Shown here piece after piece: positions 31,964 through 44,667 of a stretch of DNA of 64,000 nt; position 1 is the stretch's first letter; the number at the start of each line of letters is the position of its first letter. The notes beneath the pieces were generated by a model. It did no database searches. It was given only the letters and a program-made list of their open reading frames with translations, and was not told where the DNA came from. The stretch covers positions 28,347,362 to 28,411,361 of the forward strand of contig OY743170.1 of assembly GCA_963555705.1 (NCBI GenBank). Reading direction: 5' to 3'. Origin of the DNA: Ligustrum vulgare. Taxonomy: Eukaryota > Streptophyta > Magnoliopsida > Lamiales > Oleaceae. The position numbers and the translations under genes were made by a program.

Positions 31964-32903
31964 GAAATTCTCAACTCTTTCTTGATAATTGTTAGACATG
32001 TTTAATTTTCTATTTTGCAATTTTATTGTTTTAGATTTTAGTATGAGTAGCTAAACAATTCGTTGGGACAAACGATGTGACTTTGTTTGAATATTAATTT
32101 CAATTCTTTTTTTTTTGGACAAATTGTTTGATGTGTTGGTTTTATTATTGCGTTTTAACGCATGAATTTCTTGATCACCAATTTGATGAATTGTGGGTTG
32201 TTTTCATAATCCAAGAAGTGAGTTAACACCTAGACCAAGTTATAAAATCTGGAAATTGACAAAAGGGTAGAGATATATAGATGTGGTTGTCGTGATCATT
32301 TTGAATTCTTCTTGTTAAGGGCATCTAGTTAGGGTTTATTCTGACCAATCATAGAGATATGTGATTGACCTATTTAGATAGAACCAATTTAAACTCGAGA
32401 GGGAAATTTTGGATAAAATTGTGAATTCGATTGAACACTACTTTAAAATAAGAAATTGAGATGAGAAATTGAATAGGATAACAAAGTTACTATAGTGAGT
32501 CCCAACACTTTCCATTCATACGAAAAACAAAAATCAAATCTTTTCAATTGTTTTATTTTCACATTTCATTACTTTCACTAGTTTAATTTTTCAAAATTCA
32601 CAATCTTGGCATTTATTTGTAGGTTAGGAATTGATTAATCAAAGCTAGTAATAAGTAAATTAGTCTTCGTGGGATCGACATTCCGGACTCAAAGAGTCCA
32701 CTTTTACTACTTTTTTCGATATTGTGCACTTGCAATAATTTTCACAACGAGTTTTTAACGTCGTTGTCGGGGATTAATTTTTTATTTGTTGCTAGTTTAG
32801 ATTAATTTCTTTAATTTGTTATTTTTTAATTTAATTAGCATCTATTACTTTTATTGTTAGTTTGATTTTATTTATTCCTTTTTACAGAAAATAGTGTTCA
32901 TTG
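31964..32903 (+). mobile_element. Athila 5' LTR, second part, with primer site and leader
   Basis: The LTR resumes and ends near 32749 after GGGATCGACATTCCGGACTC…GATATTGTGCACTTGCAATA. TTTTTAACGTCGTTGTCGGGG (32755-32775) is a mutated form of the Athila/Tat primer region (TGGCGCCGTTGCCGGGG). A short leader follows to the gag start at 32904. Confidence 0.75.
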
Positions 32904-33842
32904 TATGCTCCGTTCACAAGGCCAAAATCTTGAACTCGTAGATCCCGAGATTGAATGCACTTTCACACGAAGATGCAAAGAACACAACCGAAAATAGAAA
33001 AATTTGCAAAAAAACCACTGGCTGACAATCAAGCTTGCATAGAGAATGAACAAGAGGTTGCCAGGGTAGCTGCTTGGGATGCTAATTTTGCTACTATAAA
33101 CATTCAGCCATGTGATCAAATCGAAGAGGAGGATGAAGGAAATCTTCCTATGGCTCAATTTCTGACACCCGTTGCAACTCCTAGTCGCTCCATTAATGTT
33201 TACCCACCATTTGGAAGAAAAAATTTCCAAATTCGAGCAGACTTGATAAATCTCTTCAACAATAACATGCAGTTTTATGGAAAAGCACATGAAGACCCGA
33301 ACCCTTATGTGGCCAGCTTTCAGAGATTGTGCAACAATGTCCCGTTGGATGGGGTAAATGAGGATGCTATTAAATTGAGGTTATTCTCTTTCAGTTTAAG
33401 GAATGCTGCTTTGCAATGGCTGGATTCAGAACCAGAATTGAGCATCACTACATGGAATGATCTGGCTATGAAATTCTGCAACAAATATTTTTCACCAGCC
33501 TAAGTAGCAATGTTGAAGCTGGTGATCTCCAAGTTCCAAAAATATGATGGGGAAAATTTTCATGCAGCTTGGGTTAGGTTCAAGGAATTGCTTAGAAGAT
33601 GTCCCAATCATGGGTTCGAAAAGGAGCTTCAGGTACAATTTCTCTACTCTGGTTTAGCTCCTCAATTCAAATCAATAGTGGATTCAACTGCAAACAGATT
33701 CATTACTAATAAAAAAGTCAACCAAGCTTGGAAGTTGGTTGAATTGATAGCAAAGACACACATGATGTTCCCATCTTATGGGGTAGTTCAACGCAAAGCA
33801 CCAGGGGTACAGAACTCAGATACTCAGACTACTGCATCATAG
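32904..33842 (+). pseudogene. Athila gag
   Basis: The original start is probably ATG at 32904 (MLRSQGQNLELVDPEIECTF). A frameshift near 32975 moves to the frame open at 32955-33503, then a single in-frame stop (TAA, 33501-33503) separates it from 33510-33842 in the same frame. The capsid domain shows IRADLINLFNNNMQFYGKAH, EDPNPYVASFQRLCNNVPLD, DAIKLRLFSFSLRNAALQW and NDLAMKFCNKYFSPA, then YDGENFHAAWVRFKELLRRC and NKKVNQAWKLVELIAK. These are characteristic of Athila-lineage gypsy gag. Confidence 0.85.
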
Positions 33843-35058
33843 ATTGCTTCTTTGAAAAAACAAGTAGAACTCTTAGTTAATAGATACAAGTAGTACATGC
33901 CATTCATCAATGTCCCATCACCTCAGCATGTGAAAATTGTGGCAAACCATCCTACTGAGGAGTGCTTTTTGGTAGCTTCTGCTGACTAACAAGTTAACTT
34001 TGTTCAGAATACCAATAGAAAACAGTACTATTATACTCTCAGACTTATAATCCAAGTTGGAGGCAACATCCAAACTTTAGATGGCTGGACAATCAGAACA
34101 ATGCTAACAATTTTCAAAACAGCAAGAGAAGAGACCGAATTTGGGGAGATGTTTTAGCAATACATGTAGAAAATGGATAAGGTATCCAAGAATATATAGG
34201 CATCCATTAAGAAATTGGAAACTCAAATGGGGCAACCGATTCATCAAATCTCAGAAAGACACCTGGATCTCTGCCGAGTGATACAATTAAAAATCCTAGG
34301 GAGCATGTTCAAGCCATAACAACTAGAAGTGGGGTGCAGCTACCAGAGATTCATGTGAAATGACCTGAAAAAGTGACCAAGCTAGTGGATGTTTAGGAAG
34401 AAAAGGATGACAAAAACATTACAACATCAGCATAAGCATATGAAGAAAAGAATGAAGAATCTGAAGTGAAAGCATCTGCTCCTGTAAAAGTTTATGTGCC
34501 ACCAATCCCTTTTCCTCAATAGTTGTAGAAACACAAATTTGATAAGCAGTTTTCAAAATTTATGGAGGTGTTTTAGAAGCTACAGATCGACATTCCGTTT
34601 GCAAATGCAATTGCTCAAATGCAACTGCTCAAATGCTAACTTATGCAAAATTCATTAAAGAGATTTTGTCAAACAAGAGGAAGTTGGAGGATTATGAGAT
34701 AGTCTGCCTAACAGAAGAGTGCAGTACTATTCTACAAAATAAACTTCCACCAAAACTAAAAGACCCAGGGAGCATGATAGAAGACGTATTGGTCAAAGTC
34801 GATAAATTCATCTTCCAAGATAATTTTGTCATACTAGACATGGAAGAGGATAGCAACATACCTATCATTCTTGGGAGACCATTCTTGGTGACTGGGAGGG
34901 CATTGATTGATATTTGTGAAGGCAAGATGATTCTACAAGTGAATGATGAAGAGGTTACCTTCAATGTTTTCAAAGCTATTAAATATCCTACTACAGCGGA
35001 TTCTTGCTTTCAAGTGGATGTGGTTGACAAACTGGTTGCTAAGGAAATAGAAATATAA
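33843..35058 (+). pseudogene. Athila gag-pol linker and protease lacking its active site
   Basis: 33843-34630 is a stop-ridden linker with remnants of a zinc-knuckle region (CENCGKPS…). The frame 34633-35058 reads AKFIKEILSNKRKLEDYEIV, ECSTILQNKLPPKLKDPGS, then jumps directly to MIEDVLVKVDKFIFQDNFVI and NIPIILGRPFLVTGRALID. In related Athila proteins the retropepsin core with its DLGAS catalytic motif lies between KDPGS and IEDVLVK. Here that ~50-residue block is missing without loss of frame. Confidence 0.8.
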
Positions 35059-36838
35059 CATACAGCAGATGATCTCGCAGTTTGCCTCATGAAATTAGAA
35101 ACAACAAAAGTAGAACATTCAGATTTGCAATATTGGGCAAAAGAATTGGAAGCAGCAGCACCAGTGACTTTGCAAAAGAACAAGTTCTACACTCCTCTAG
35201 GTGAAAGTTTAGCTAGGTCTACACCATCAATTGAGAAAGCTCCAACTTTAGAGCTCAAATAATTACCTTCTCACCTGAGGTATGCTTATCTTGGTGACTC
35301 TTCTACCTTCCACTTATTATTGCTAATGATATTGCAGGTGAGGAAGAAGAGAAACTGTTGAGAGTATTGAAGGAGTACAAGGCAAAGATTGGATTTACAA
35401 TTGCAGATATTCATGGAATTAGCTTGAGTCTTCGTATGTACAAAATACTCATGGAAGAAAATTGCAAACCATCAGTGGAGCATCGGCGCAGATTGAATCC
35501 TACTCTACAAGAGGATGTTAGGGCATAGGTACTTAAATTACTCGATGATGGTATAATATATCCCATTCCAGATAGCTCGTGGGTGAGTCCAGTTCATGTT
35601 GTGCCAAAGAAGGGAGGAATAACTGTTTAGATAAATGAAGATAATGAGCTCATTCCAACTCGGCTTATTAATGGATGGAGGATGTTGGAGAGATTATCAT
35701 GTCACTCACACTATTGCTATTTGGATCGCTACTCTAGTTGTAACCAAAATCCAATTGCACATGAGGATCAAGAGAAGACCACTTTCAATTGTCCTTTTAG
35801 GACTTTTGCTTTTAGGAGAATGCCATTTGAGTTATGCAATGCACCTGCCACTTTCCAACGCTTTATGATGGTAATCTTTTCAGACATGGTGGGACGCTAC
35901 ATAGAGGTATTTATGGATGATTTTTCTATCTTTGGAGATTCGCTTGATGAATGTTAGAAAAATCTGGCTCAAGTATTGAAGCTGTGTGAAGAAACAAATC
36001 TTGTTCTTAATTGGAAAAAAAATGCCACTTCATGGTGAAAGAAGGGATAGTCTTAGGGCATCGAATTTCATCAAAGAGGATAGAGGTTGACAAGGTAAAG
36101 ATTTAGGTGATTGAGAAACTACAGCCTCCCAACTCAGTTAAAGGAATTAGAATTTTTTTGGGACACACAGGATTTTATCAGAGGTCTATAAAGGACCTCT
36201 CAAAGATCACGAAGCCACTTAAAAATCTATTAGAGAAGGACACACTATTCCACTTCTCTAAAGAGTGCTTAAATTCTTTTAACACTTTGAAGGAGAAATT
36301 GATCATTGCACCTGTTATAGTCACACCTGATTGGAGTCTTCCATTTGAGCTAATGTATGATGCTAGTGACTATGCATTGGAGCCATGTTGGGACAGTGTA
36401 AGGAGAAACCATTACATGCAATATACTATGCTAGCAAAACTTTGATGGATGGTCAGATCAACTACACGACAATAGAAAAAGAGATGCTTGCAATAGTTTT
36501 TGCATTTGACAAATTTCGATCTTATCTCATTGGATGAAAAGTGATTGTCTATACTGATCACTCAGCCGTGAAATATCTCTTTGAGAAGAAGGATGCAAGG
36601 CCGAGGTTGATTCAATGAGTACTTCTCCTTCAGGAATTCAACATTGAGATTAAAGATAGAAAGGGTACTAAAAACCAAGTTGTAGATCATTTATCAAGGC
36701 TACAAAAGGGAAAAAGAAGTTGATAAAGTTGACATCAATGAAGTGTTCCTGGATGACCAGATACTAGCTATTGCACAAACACCTTGATATGTAGATATTC
36801 TCAACTACTTGGTAAGTCAGACAATCCCTCTAGAATCC
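35059..36838 (+). pseudogene. Athila reverse transcriptase and RNase H
   Basis: RT motifs in order: LPSHLRYAYLGDS, EEKLLRVLKEYKAKIGFTIA, VEHRRRLNPTLQEDVRA, WVSPVHVVPKKGG; then, after a deletion of the DYRKLN segment, LDRYSSCNQNPIAHEDQEKT, FRRMPFELCNAPATFQRFMM and YIEVFMDDFSIFG (catalytic FMDD kept, about 35908-35946). The connection and RNase H follow: GFYQRSIKDLSKITKPLKNL, LPFELMYDASDYAL, NYTTIEKEMLAIVFAFDKFR and KVIVYTDHSAVKYLF. Multiple stops (for example 35526-35528) and frameshifts make it non-functional. It is cut at 36838 by solo LTR T3. Confidence 0.85.
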
Positions 36839-39519
36839 TGTAGCGACCGAGAATTTACCATGACTTATTTAAATAAACATTATTTTCTTTTTTTACGTGT
36901 CGCTACGACTTTGTCAATTTATTTTTAAAACGTGATCGTCTTAACCAGTGAAGTGAAATTAAATTTATTTTAAATTTTATCATATTACAATGTCCGAATT
37001 TTATTAAATGATGTCCCAAGTCCATTATTATTTTTCCGATTTTCAAATATTGGATTCAAATTATTTAAGTCCAAAATGTTTTAAATCCGAACTCCTAAAA
37101 ATTAGTATTATTCTTTTTCATTTCAGATTTCTATCAAAACCAATCACAATTATCTTGGCTCAATCTCGAAAACCAATTCGCTAGCAATTTCCCATTTCCC
37201 TCAATCTCTTCCCTCGATCCAGCCATTCTACAATAAACCCAAAACACCATTTTATATACCATACATTAATCACAATCAACCCCAGACATTCTCCCCTCCC
37301 ATTTTTTTTACACGATGCATAACTCCAGCCTCTAAATTATCCCTAAATAGTTAGCAAATCAGCCACAATTCCTAAAGCACAGCAAGATTTCATCCAAATT
37401 TCCTAAAGTTCTTCCCCAACTCCCATTTTTGTATATTCAGTACATTCATCCTATTCCCATGATCACTCTTCAAAGCCTCCCAAATTCACACAATTTCCCT
37501 TGCCCATCATCACTCCTTAATCCCTCTCAGTTAGCCTTTCAATTTGAATTAATCCCAAATTCCTCTCAACTTTCAGTTCTTTGCAAATTTACCAAAGTTA
37601 ATTCCCAATCAACAGAATAAGTCTTGCTTCCTCTTCACAAACTCAAGACATAAAATTATTCAAAACAATTCTACAGAATTCTTGGTAAGTTCTCCCCACA
37701 AACCTAAATTCTTCCTTCAATAGCAGATAAGAAATTCCATAATCAACGCCACATTCTCTAAATCAAAGAAATCAACACATATATCCATCTCCAATCCCTC
37801 ACGTAGCCGACCAACCATACGAGCAGACAAATTCTGGGTAAGCTCTCTACTACCTACTACCCAAATTCCAATCACCGCCCTTCACCATCGAGTATACAGA
37901 AAAAACAATCCTCACTGCCAAGAACTCAATCAATTTCCACAACACTATCCAATCTCGAAACCAATCTCAGAACCCCAATGTTGACTGCAAGTCCCCAATT
38001 CACTACCTGCAACCCCATTCGGATGGCTACACATCACCTCCACCCCCTGCTGCCGACCCCAAAAACTTCCAAACCGCCGCCATCCACCGCCTGCACCAAG
38101 CTCCAATCTCAACCAAATCGACACCCAAAATACCCAAGATCGATAAACAAACGGAACCCAAATATCTAACCTACCGCCGCCACCGCAACCACACGAGACC
38201 CGACACTGCCCACCTCCAAATCCGCCATCAACTTAACACTTAAACCACCCAAAAGTCAAAGAATAAACCCTCCAAATACTTTACCTTCGACCGCTGCCTC
38301 GTATGGACCGGAATATCGCCGAAGAGTATCACCCCTAGTTCGAAATTGAGCCTCGGTTCCAGGCCCAAATCGCCCAAAAACCATCCCTTTTCCTCACACT
38401 CGCACCACACCCATCGTCGCCATGCTCCGGTCGCGCCATCGCCAGCTGAAATACCGACAACCCACAACGGAGATAGGTCGTTTGGTTCCCATCCGTTTCT
38501 CCCTCTCACGCCTCTCTCTCTGTTTACGAAAAATGAAGAGAGAGATAGTGGTTTGATGTTATATTTTGATTTTGAGATTTTGCATTTTAGTCCCAAGTTT
38601 TCAAAAGTTATTATATTAGCCCCTGAATTTTTAAATTATCTTATTTCAGCCCCTATTTTAAATTAAGTCATTTCAATCCTTTCATTTTAAAAACCTCTTT
38701 ATTTCAGTCCCTAATTCCAAAATTTCATATTTTGCACGAACAATCCCTAGTTTTTCCAATTTTCACGATTTAGTCCCTAAAGTTCTTAAAACTCTATTTT
38801 CTTTTACACAAATCTACTTTTCAAGCTTTCTTTATCTAAGAGTCTAATATTAGTCATTTATTTATAGGGCTAGACGAGGCGTTAGAGAATTAGAAGTATT
38901 ATTCCCGTTTGCTCAATACTCGAGAAATTAAGGTAGACTCTTATTTACAATTTTCAAAAGTGCGCATCAATAATTATTTGAATTATAAGTTTAGCATGTA
39001 TGATTGTGTTCATGAGAATTTCTTGCTTTCTAATCATGGGACTATGTTACGAGAATTTACTTGCTTAAATGTATGAGACTTGGACTTGTATTTATTTACT
39101 TGTTCATGAGAATACTGGTGATCGTTAGACACCTGAGACTTGAATATCATGATTATGTGTTTTTAATTTATGATGTTAAATGATTATTGTGCACGAGTCT
39201 ACTGAGTATTTCTATGAAATACTCTCGTTTTCCAAAACAAATTTTGCAAATGACGGAGTTGGCGGCAAGGCGTGCGATGTTGGCCATTATTGAGATTTTA
39301 GAAATGTTTTATTTGAAATTGATACTTATTTCATGATTGTTCCAAAGTTATTTCCAAATCATTTCAATATTCGAATTGTTGACCTTTTGGGTCAAACTTT
39401 ATAAAATTATGTGAAATGAAATTTCTATTATTGTTTTATTTTCCGCTAAATCATTATTTTCAAAGTTAAATTGAGACGATGAAGTGGCGTTCCGGGTGTT
39501 CAGAATCCGGGGCGTTACA
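36839..39519 (+). mobile_element. Family T solo LTR (T3) inside Athila pol, 2681 bp
   Basis: Starts TGTAGCGACCGAG and ends CGGGGCGTTACA. AATCC flanks both sides (36834-36838, 39520-39524), a 5-bp target duplication. It is homologous in inverted orientation to T1 and T2, including AGTCCC/AGCCCC-type repeats (38580-38800), a CT-rich segment near 38505-38525 and a GC-rich block (37960-38480). Frames of 60-120 codons inside it are not conserved among the three copies and are rejected as genes. It is the youngest insertion in this stack. Confidence 0.9.
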
Positions 39520-40740
39520 AATCCACCTACCAACAACAGAAGAAACTGATTCATGAGTCAAAATTTTATAATTAGGATGAACCACACTTGTATAGAAGAG
39601 GGGCAGATCAGATTATCATGAGGTGTATACCAGAAGAGGAGATGAATCCAATATTGGCTCGGGTGCATGCATCAGCATATGGAGGACACTTTGGTCCTAC
39701 AAAAACTACAATGAAGGTGTTTCAATGAGGTTTTTATTAGCCTACATTGTTTAAAGAGTGTCACATCTTTTGTAGGTCATGTGACCGATGCCAAAGAACA
39801 GGTAACATTTCTGCTAGACATGAGATGCCACTCAACAATATAATGGAAGTTGAAATTTTTTACATTTGGGGCATTGATTTCATGGGACCCTTTCCACCAT
39901 AATTCAACCATTTTTACATTCTCATAGATGTAGACTATGTATCAAAGTGGGTAGAAGCAAAATCCCTTCCTACCAACGATTAGAAGGTGGTAGTGGAATT
40001 CATAAGGAAGAATATATTCATTAGATATGGAGCACCTCAGGCTATTATAAGTGATGGGGGATCTCACTTTTGCAACAGACTCTTCAAAGCAATACTTCAT
40101 AAATATGGAGTTCAACATCGAGTAGCCATACCTTATCATCCTCAAACAAGTGGGCAAGTTGAAACTTCAAACAAACAACTCAAGTGAATTTTCGAATTGA
40201 CTGTGAATGTTTCAAGAAATGATTGGTCCAAGAAATTAGATGATGCACTTTGGGCATACAGGACTACTTTCAAAACACCAATTGGAATGTCACCATACCG
40301 AATAGTGTTTAGGAAAGCATGTCACTTGCCAATGGAATATGAGCATAAAGCATACTGAGAATTAGTGTAGCTGAACATGGACCTTGAGAAAGCTAGAGAA
40401 ACAAGAATACTTCAGATGCATGAATTGGAAGAATTCAGATAGAAGGCTTATGAGAATGCAGTCATTTACAAGGAAAAACAAAATAGTAGCATGATAAGAA
40501 CATTCAAGATTGGAGATCAAGTCCTATTATACAACTCTAGACTGAAACTATTTCCAGGAAAGCTGAAGTCAAGGTAGTCGGGACCTTTCACTATAACTCA
40601 GGTATGTTCATATGGGACTATTTAGCTATGTTATCCAATCATGGGGAATTTTAAAGTGAATGGAAAATGAGGGAAACAATACACGGAGGGCTTTCGTATT
40701 GCAAAAGAGACACTTGACGTTGAAGTGCCACACTAACACG
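39520..40740 (+). pseudogene. Athila integrase
   Basis: Continues the pol interrupted at 36838. The HHCC zinc finger shows HASAYGGHFGPTKTTMKVF and CRSCDRCQRTGN. The DDE core shows WGIDFMGPFPP (first Asp), IISDGGSHFCNRLF (second Asp) and HPQTSGQVETSNKQLK (Glu). Downstream are [20 protein letters not shown] and the Athila-type C-terminal [25 protein letters not shown]. At least eight stops or frame changes are present. No env-like ORF is visible after it. Confidence 0.85.
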
Positions 40741-41108
40741 ACATACAGTCCAGCTTTATACTATAAATTAAGAACTATAGGGTGGTATCTTGATTTCTAA
40801 CCTTTAAACTAATTATTTAATTTCATTTAGTTTGCTTTTGACATTGCACTAGATATTAGGACAAGTTTTTCTAACCCTTAAACTCGTTATTTAATTGCAT
40901 TTAGTTTGCCTTTGACATTGCAATAGATATTATGACACGTTTCCCAAGTTTGATTTTTATTTTAGTAGTGTTATTTTTACTTTATAAGGTTCATCATCAT
41001 CATCACACATAAAAAAATTGTGCCACCACAGTCCAACCGCGATCAACTCCGAAATAATTTTTTTTTTTTTTTTTTTTTGAAAATCAGACTTTGCTCTTCA
41101 ATACCGAG
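40741..41108 (+). other. Athila 3' flank, no env, T-run
   Basis: A near-duplicate phrase (tttagtttgcttttgacattgcactagatatt and variant) occurs at about 40825 and 40905, and a T-run lies at 41058-41079. tgccaccacagtccaaccgcg (41024-41044) faintly recalls the CG-rich LTR block, so a scrap of the 3' LTR may remain. Confidence 0.4.
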
Positions 41109-41548
41109 TGTTAGAAATTAATATCTTCTCATTATGTCGTCCATATTGCATATCCTGGTTTAATTAGGTAAACTGCTGAATTAATAGAAACCTGATTTAA
41201 TTAGAAGTATTCCTATTAATACTACAACTTTGATGGACGGTTGAGATTAAAAAACAATAGGAAATTCGGCCCCTCTCTCTACCTATATATACTGAACGTA
41301 AATTTCATCATTGCAGTTCAATCTTATGAAACAAAATTAAAGGTTTAGGTTAAAAGAGAGAAGACGAATTTCAGATCAATATTTGTTCGGGATTCAATTT
41401 AAAGCTGTGACAGGATCTCATAATTTTCCGCATTATTGCTATGGATTCTGGTATGTCTTATGATTTACAGTAATTAATTTTTATGGTAAAGATCCTGAAT
41501 AGAATCATTTTTAAATCTATATGTTCCGCATTATGATTATAGTTTACA
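41109..41548 (+). mobile_element. Ty1/copia 5' LTR, 440 bp
   Basis: Starts TGTTAGAAATTAATATC, ends ATAGTTTACA, and is followed after two bases by TGGTATCAGAGC (41551-41562), the Met-tRNA primer site. A TATA-like ctatatatactg lies near 41284. It heads the copia element whose gag resumes at 47516. Confidence 0.8.
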
Positions 41549-42600
41549 TGTGGTATCAGAGCAAGTTTTTGGACTATAATAATTAGTTCTGTGTATAAAT
41601 AAATCAGATCAATAATTATGTTGGATTATCTGATCTGTGTGTGTATGATTAATACGGATGAATTTATGTTACAGATATATAGGCATATCTTCGAATTGTG
41701 TCGATTTTCATCATTATGAATTCAGTCGATTTTAAAGTCTATGAGGAAATCGATTCTTGTGTATATTGCCTAAGTTTTTGTATGTATAAATTCTTTGAGA
41801 AAATTGGATTTTGAATCTGTAAATTGATTTTTTAGGATCTGATTTTACATTTTTCGAATTTGGAATTCAATTTTTTGTAAAGGATTCAGATTGCTTTTTC
41901 GAAACTGGGTTTCAGATCTAGTTTTGTGAAATTTTATTTATATATGCGTAAGTTTGAGTTATGAATTTATGAAGTTCCGTGTTGAATTTCTGGATGAAAT
42001 CAGGTATGGTTGATATAATTTCGGATGATTTGATAATGTATTAAGCCGACGACCACAACCTTCACGGTTGTCGGCAAAGGTCGCTGCGCACAGCACTGAA
42101 GGCGAGCAGCGTCGGGATGGAGCTGCATCGCAGAGGGGGCCGCTAGTAGTAGGGAGACGCTGGTTTTGAAGCCATGTTCCCGAGTTCATTGGCGGCAGCT
42201 GGGTTTTAAACCCTAGCTGCTGCGATTTTGGAGAAGAGACTTAAGCTGGAAATTAGAAGTCTTCAGGGGTTTTTTGTGCAATTTTGGATATTTTGAATTA
42301 TTTGCACCTCAAGACCTCATGTTTGTTCTATATTAATGTTCAAACCATGGAGTTATAAAATTATTTAAGTTGGGCCTTTTAAAGTTCTGGATTTTTAATT
42401 CAATTCATAAAGTTTGAGAATTTTATAATTAAGTCCCTAAAGTTTGAAATTATAATAAATTGACCACTAAAGTTTGGGGAAAGTTGCAATTTAATCCTTA
42501 AAGTTTAAAATCTTTCATAATTGGTCAATCAAGTTTAATCAAATTGCAATTTAACCCTCCAACTTAATGATTATTCAATCCTTAAGGTTTGAAAATCTTA
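41549..42600 (+). other. Copia primer site and leader
   Basis: Primer site at 41551-41562. The long leader has a GC-rich island (42045-42200) and AAGTCCCTAAAGTTTG-type ~30-bp repeats (42420-42600). No gag start was recognised before the Harbinger-type insertion. Confidence 0.6.
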
Positions 42601-43313
42601 GGCCCCGTTCTCTTTACTGTTTTGAGCCCGTTTTGAGTTTTCGATTTTTGGAAATATCGAAAACGCGTTCACTTTGCCCATTTTCAGAAACGCGTTTTCC
42701 AAAACACCAAAAAAATACAAAGAAAACTCAAAACGAGTTTATTGCGTTTTTGATATTTTGTGTTAAAAAGTCCAAAACGCGGGTTTTGAATTATTTTTTT
42801 GGTAAATGTGAGACACTTCCTTCACTTGAAATTCTTATGTTATTTTGTCATTATATATAGATCCATGTTAAGAAATTTTTTTTTTTTTTTTTGGTAATTT
42901 TTTTATTTATTATTATTTTAAATGTAAGACACTTCTTTCATTTGAAATTCTTATATTATTTTGCCATTATATATAAATCCATGTTAAGATTTTTTTTTTT
43001 TTTTGTAAATTATTTTTATTTTTATTTTTTTGTAAAAGTGAGACACTTCCTTCACTTGAAGTTCTTATTTTATTTTGTCATTATATACAAATTCATGTTA
43101 AGATTTTTTTTTTTTTTTTTTTTTTTTTGTAAAAGTGAGACACTTCATTCACTTGAAGTTCTTATATTATTTTGCTATTATATATAGATCTATTTTAAGA
43201 TTTTTTTATTTTTTTATTTTTGTAAAAGTGAGACACTTCCTTCACTTGAAGTTCTTATATTATTTTGCCATTATATAGATCCATGTTAAATTTTTTTATT
43301 TTTTTTGTAATTT

Positions 43314-43344
<31 letters not shown>

Positions 43345-43749
43345 TTTTTTTTTTTTTGTAAATGTGAAACACTTCCTTCACTTGAAATTCTTATATTATT
43401 TTGTCATTATATATAGATCCATGTTAATATTTTGTTGGTATGTGGTTAAATTTTTGTTTAGCTGAAACAATATTAATGATGAATTTATTAACATAGATAA
43501 CTAACTGATTTATTAACATTAAAATTAATGTAATTCAACAAATCAATCATTTTTTACATATAAAATATCACAAAATAAATATATAAAAAAATTACAAAGT
43601 AAACGCATTTTTCAGTTTTCTATTTTTGAAAACAGTTTTCCAAAATAAAATAGAGAACATGTTTTCAGCAATCCCAAAACAAACAACCAAAATTCAAAAC
43701 AAAATCCAGAACTCAAAATCCAAAATCGAAACACAAAGAGAATGGCCCC
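42601..43749. mobile_element. PIF/Harbinger-type non-autonomous element, 1149 bp
   Basis: Left end GGCCCCGTTCTCTTT; right end AAAGAGAATGGCCCC, whose complement GGGGCCATTCTCTTT matches the left end at 12 of 15 positions. TTA flanks both sides (42598-42600, 43750-43752), the 3-bp target duplication of PIF/Harbinger elements. Related subterminal sequence (gttttcgatttttgg, gaaaacagttttcc) lies inside both ends. It has no transposase; the core is a minisatellite. It lies in the copia leader. Confidence 0.75.
42801..43430. repeat. ~100-130-bp minisatellite inside the Harbinger-type element
   Basis: Six units of gtaaaagtgagacacttcct, tcacttgaagttcttatatt and ttgtcattatatatagatcc, each separated by a T-rich run of variable length. 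Units start near 42801, 42919, 43033, 43131, 43225 and 43358. The Phe-rich frames are by-products. Confidence 0.8.
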
Positions 43750-43752
43750 TTA

Positions 43753-44667
43753 TTGTTTTGGCAAATATTATTGTTTTGTTAATATTAATGATATGTTGTA
43801 TGCTTATATTTAGTTATGCATACGATTTGAATTACAATATACATATTATTCTGAATTGATAATCCCCACAATGGTTTTAGTTTAGTACATGCGTATTGTT
43901 ATCCTGTATGACATTCATATTATTGGTTGGTGTTCACCACAGTGAACTCATATTATGTTAATGAATGTTAGACTAAGTAATATCACTGTTAGTTTATTTA
44001 CTTGCATCATGCGTTACCCACAGGTATACCATGCATTAGTAGTAGAATAAACATTACGGTGTTGATTTATTTCTGCAATTGAGCAAGTGTAGGATATCAA
44101 CATATACCATACTTGTTTGATTGTTAGTCTTGATCACTCACTTATGAATAAATCTTAGTCATATATGTTTATTGTGTTTATAACTCAAAGAATAAATGTA
44201 GTGAGCTTGTTTCTATAATGCAGTTCCACATCCTGCTCAACTTAATACCTATAATTGTGGGACTATCAAATGAGCGGGTAGTCCCGATATCAAACACGAT
44301 AAGTGCTTAATACTAAGTTCGATGACTTCTCAACTTCTCGTTTGGACATTGTATACTCTCATGCCGATATACCATTCATATCAATTTCTTATTTCACAAA
44401 AAGATCTACTAAACGACACCCGAATTTTTTTAATAACCAAGATATACTCGTCATATTCACTGACAACATTCTTAACCTTTCACTTTACGACATTACACAT
44501 TAACATGCAAGAATTTGCAATAGTTGTAATATCAATTAACATTTCATAATTTAAACAAAAATTAACTTACCAGATGATCGAGGGAGAAGCACTTGAGGTG
44601 TGACTCAGTACCCGAACCACTTCCAAATAAATTTTAAAAGTCTACAGAATCGCTTTTAAAACTCTTA
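43753..44667. other. AT-rich leader sequence, origin mixed
   Basis: No ORF or repeat stands out. The right ~100 bases are the minus-strand leader of the family F element (adjacent to its primer site); the left part may still be copia leader. Confidence 0.4.

Noticed and set aside
38240..38666. Overlapping 106-118 codon ORFs in solo LTR T3
   Set aside because: They overlap on both strands inside an LTR, have no homologous frame in T1/T2, and are explained by a GC-rich segment.
42891..43465. Phe-rich ORFs resembling membrane proteins
   Set aside because: They arise from T-runs and the minisatellite units in the Harbinger-type element.
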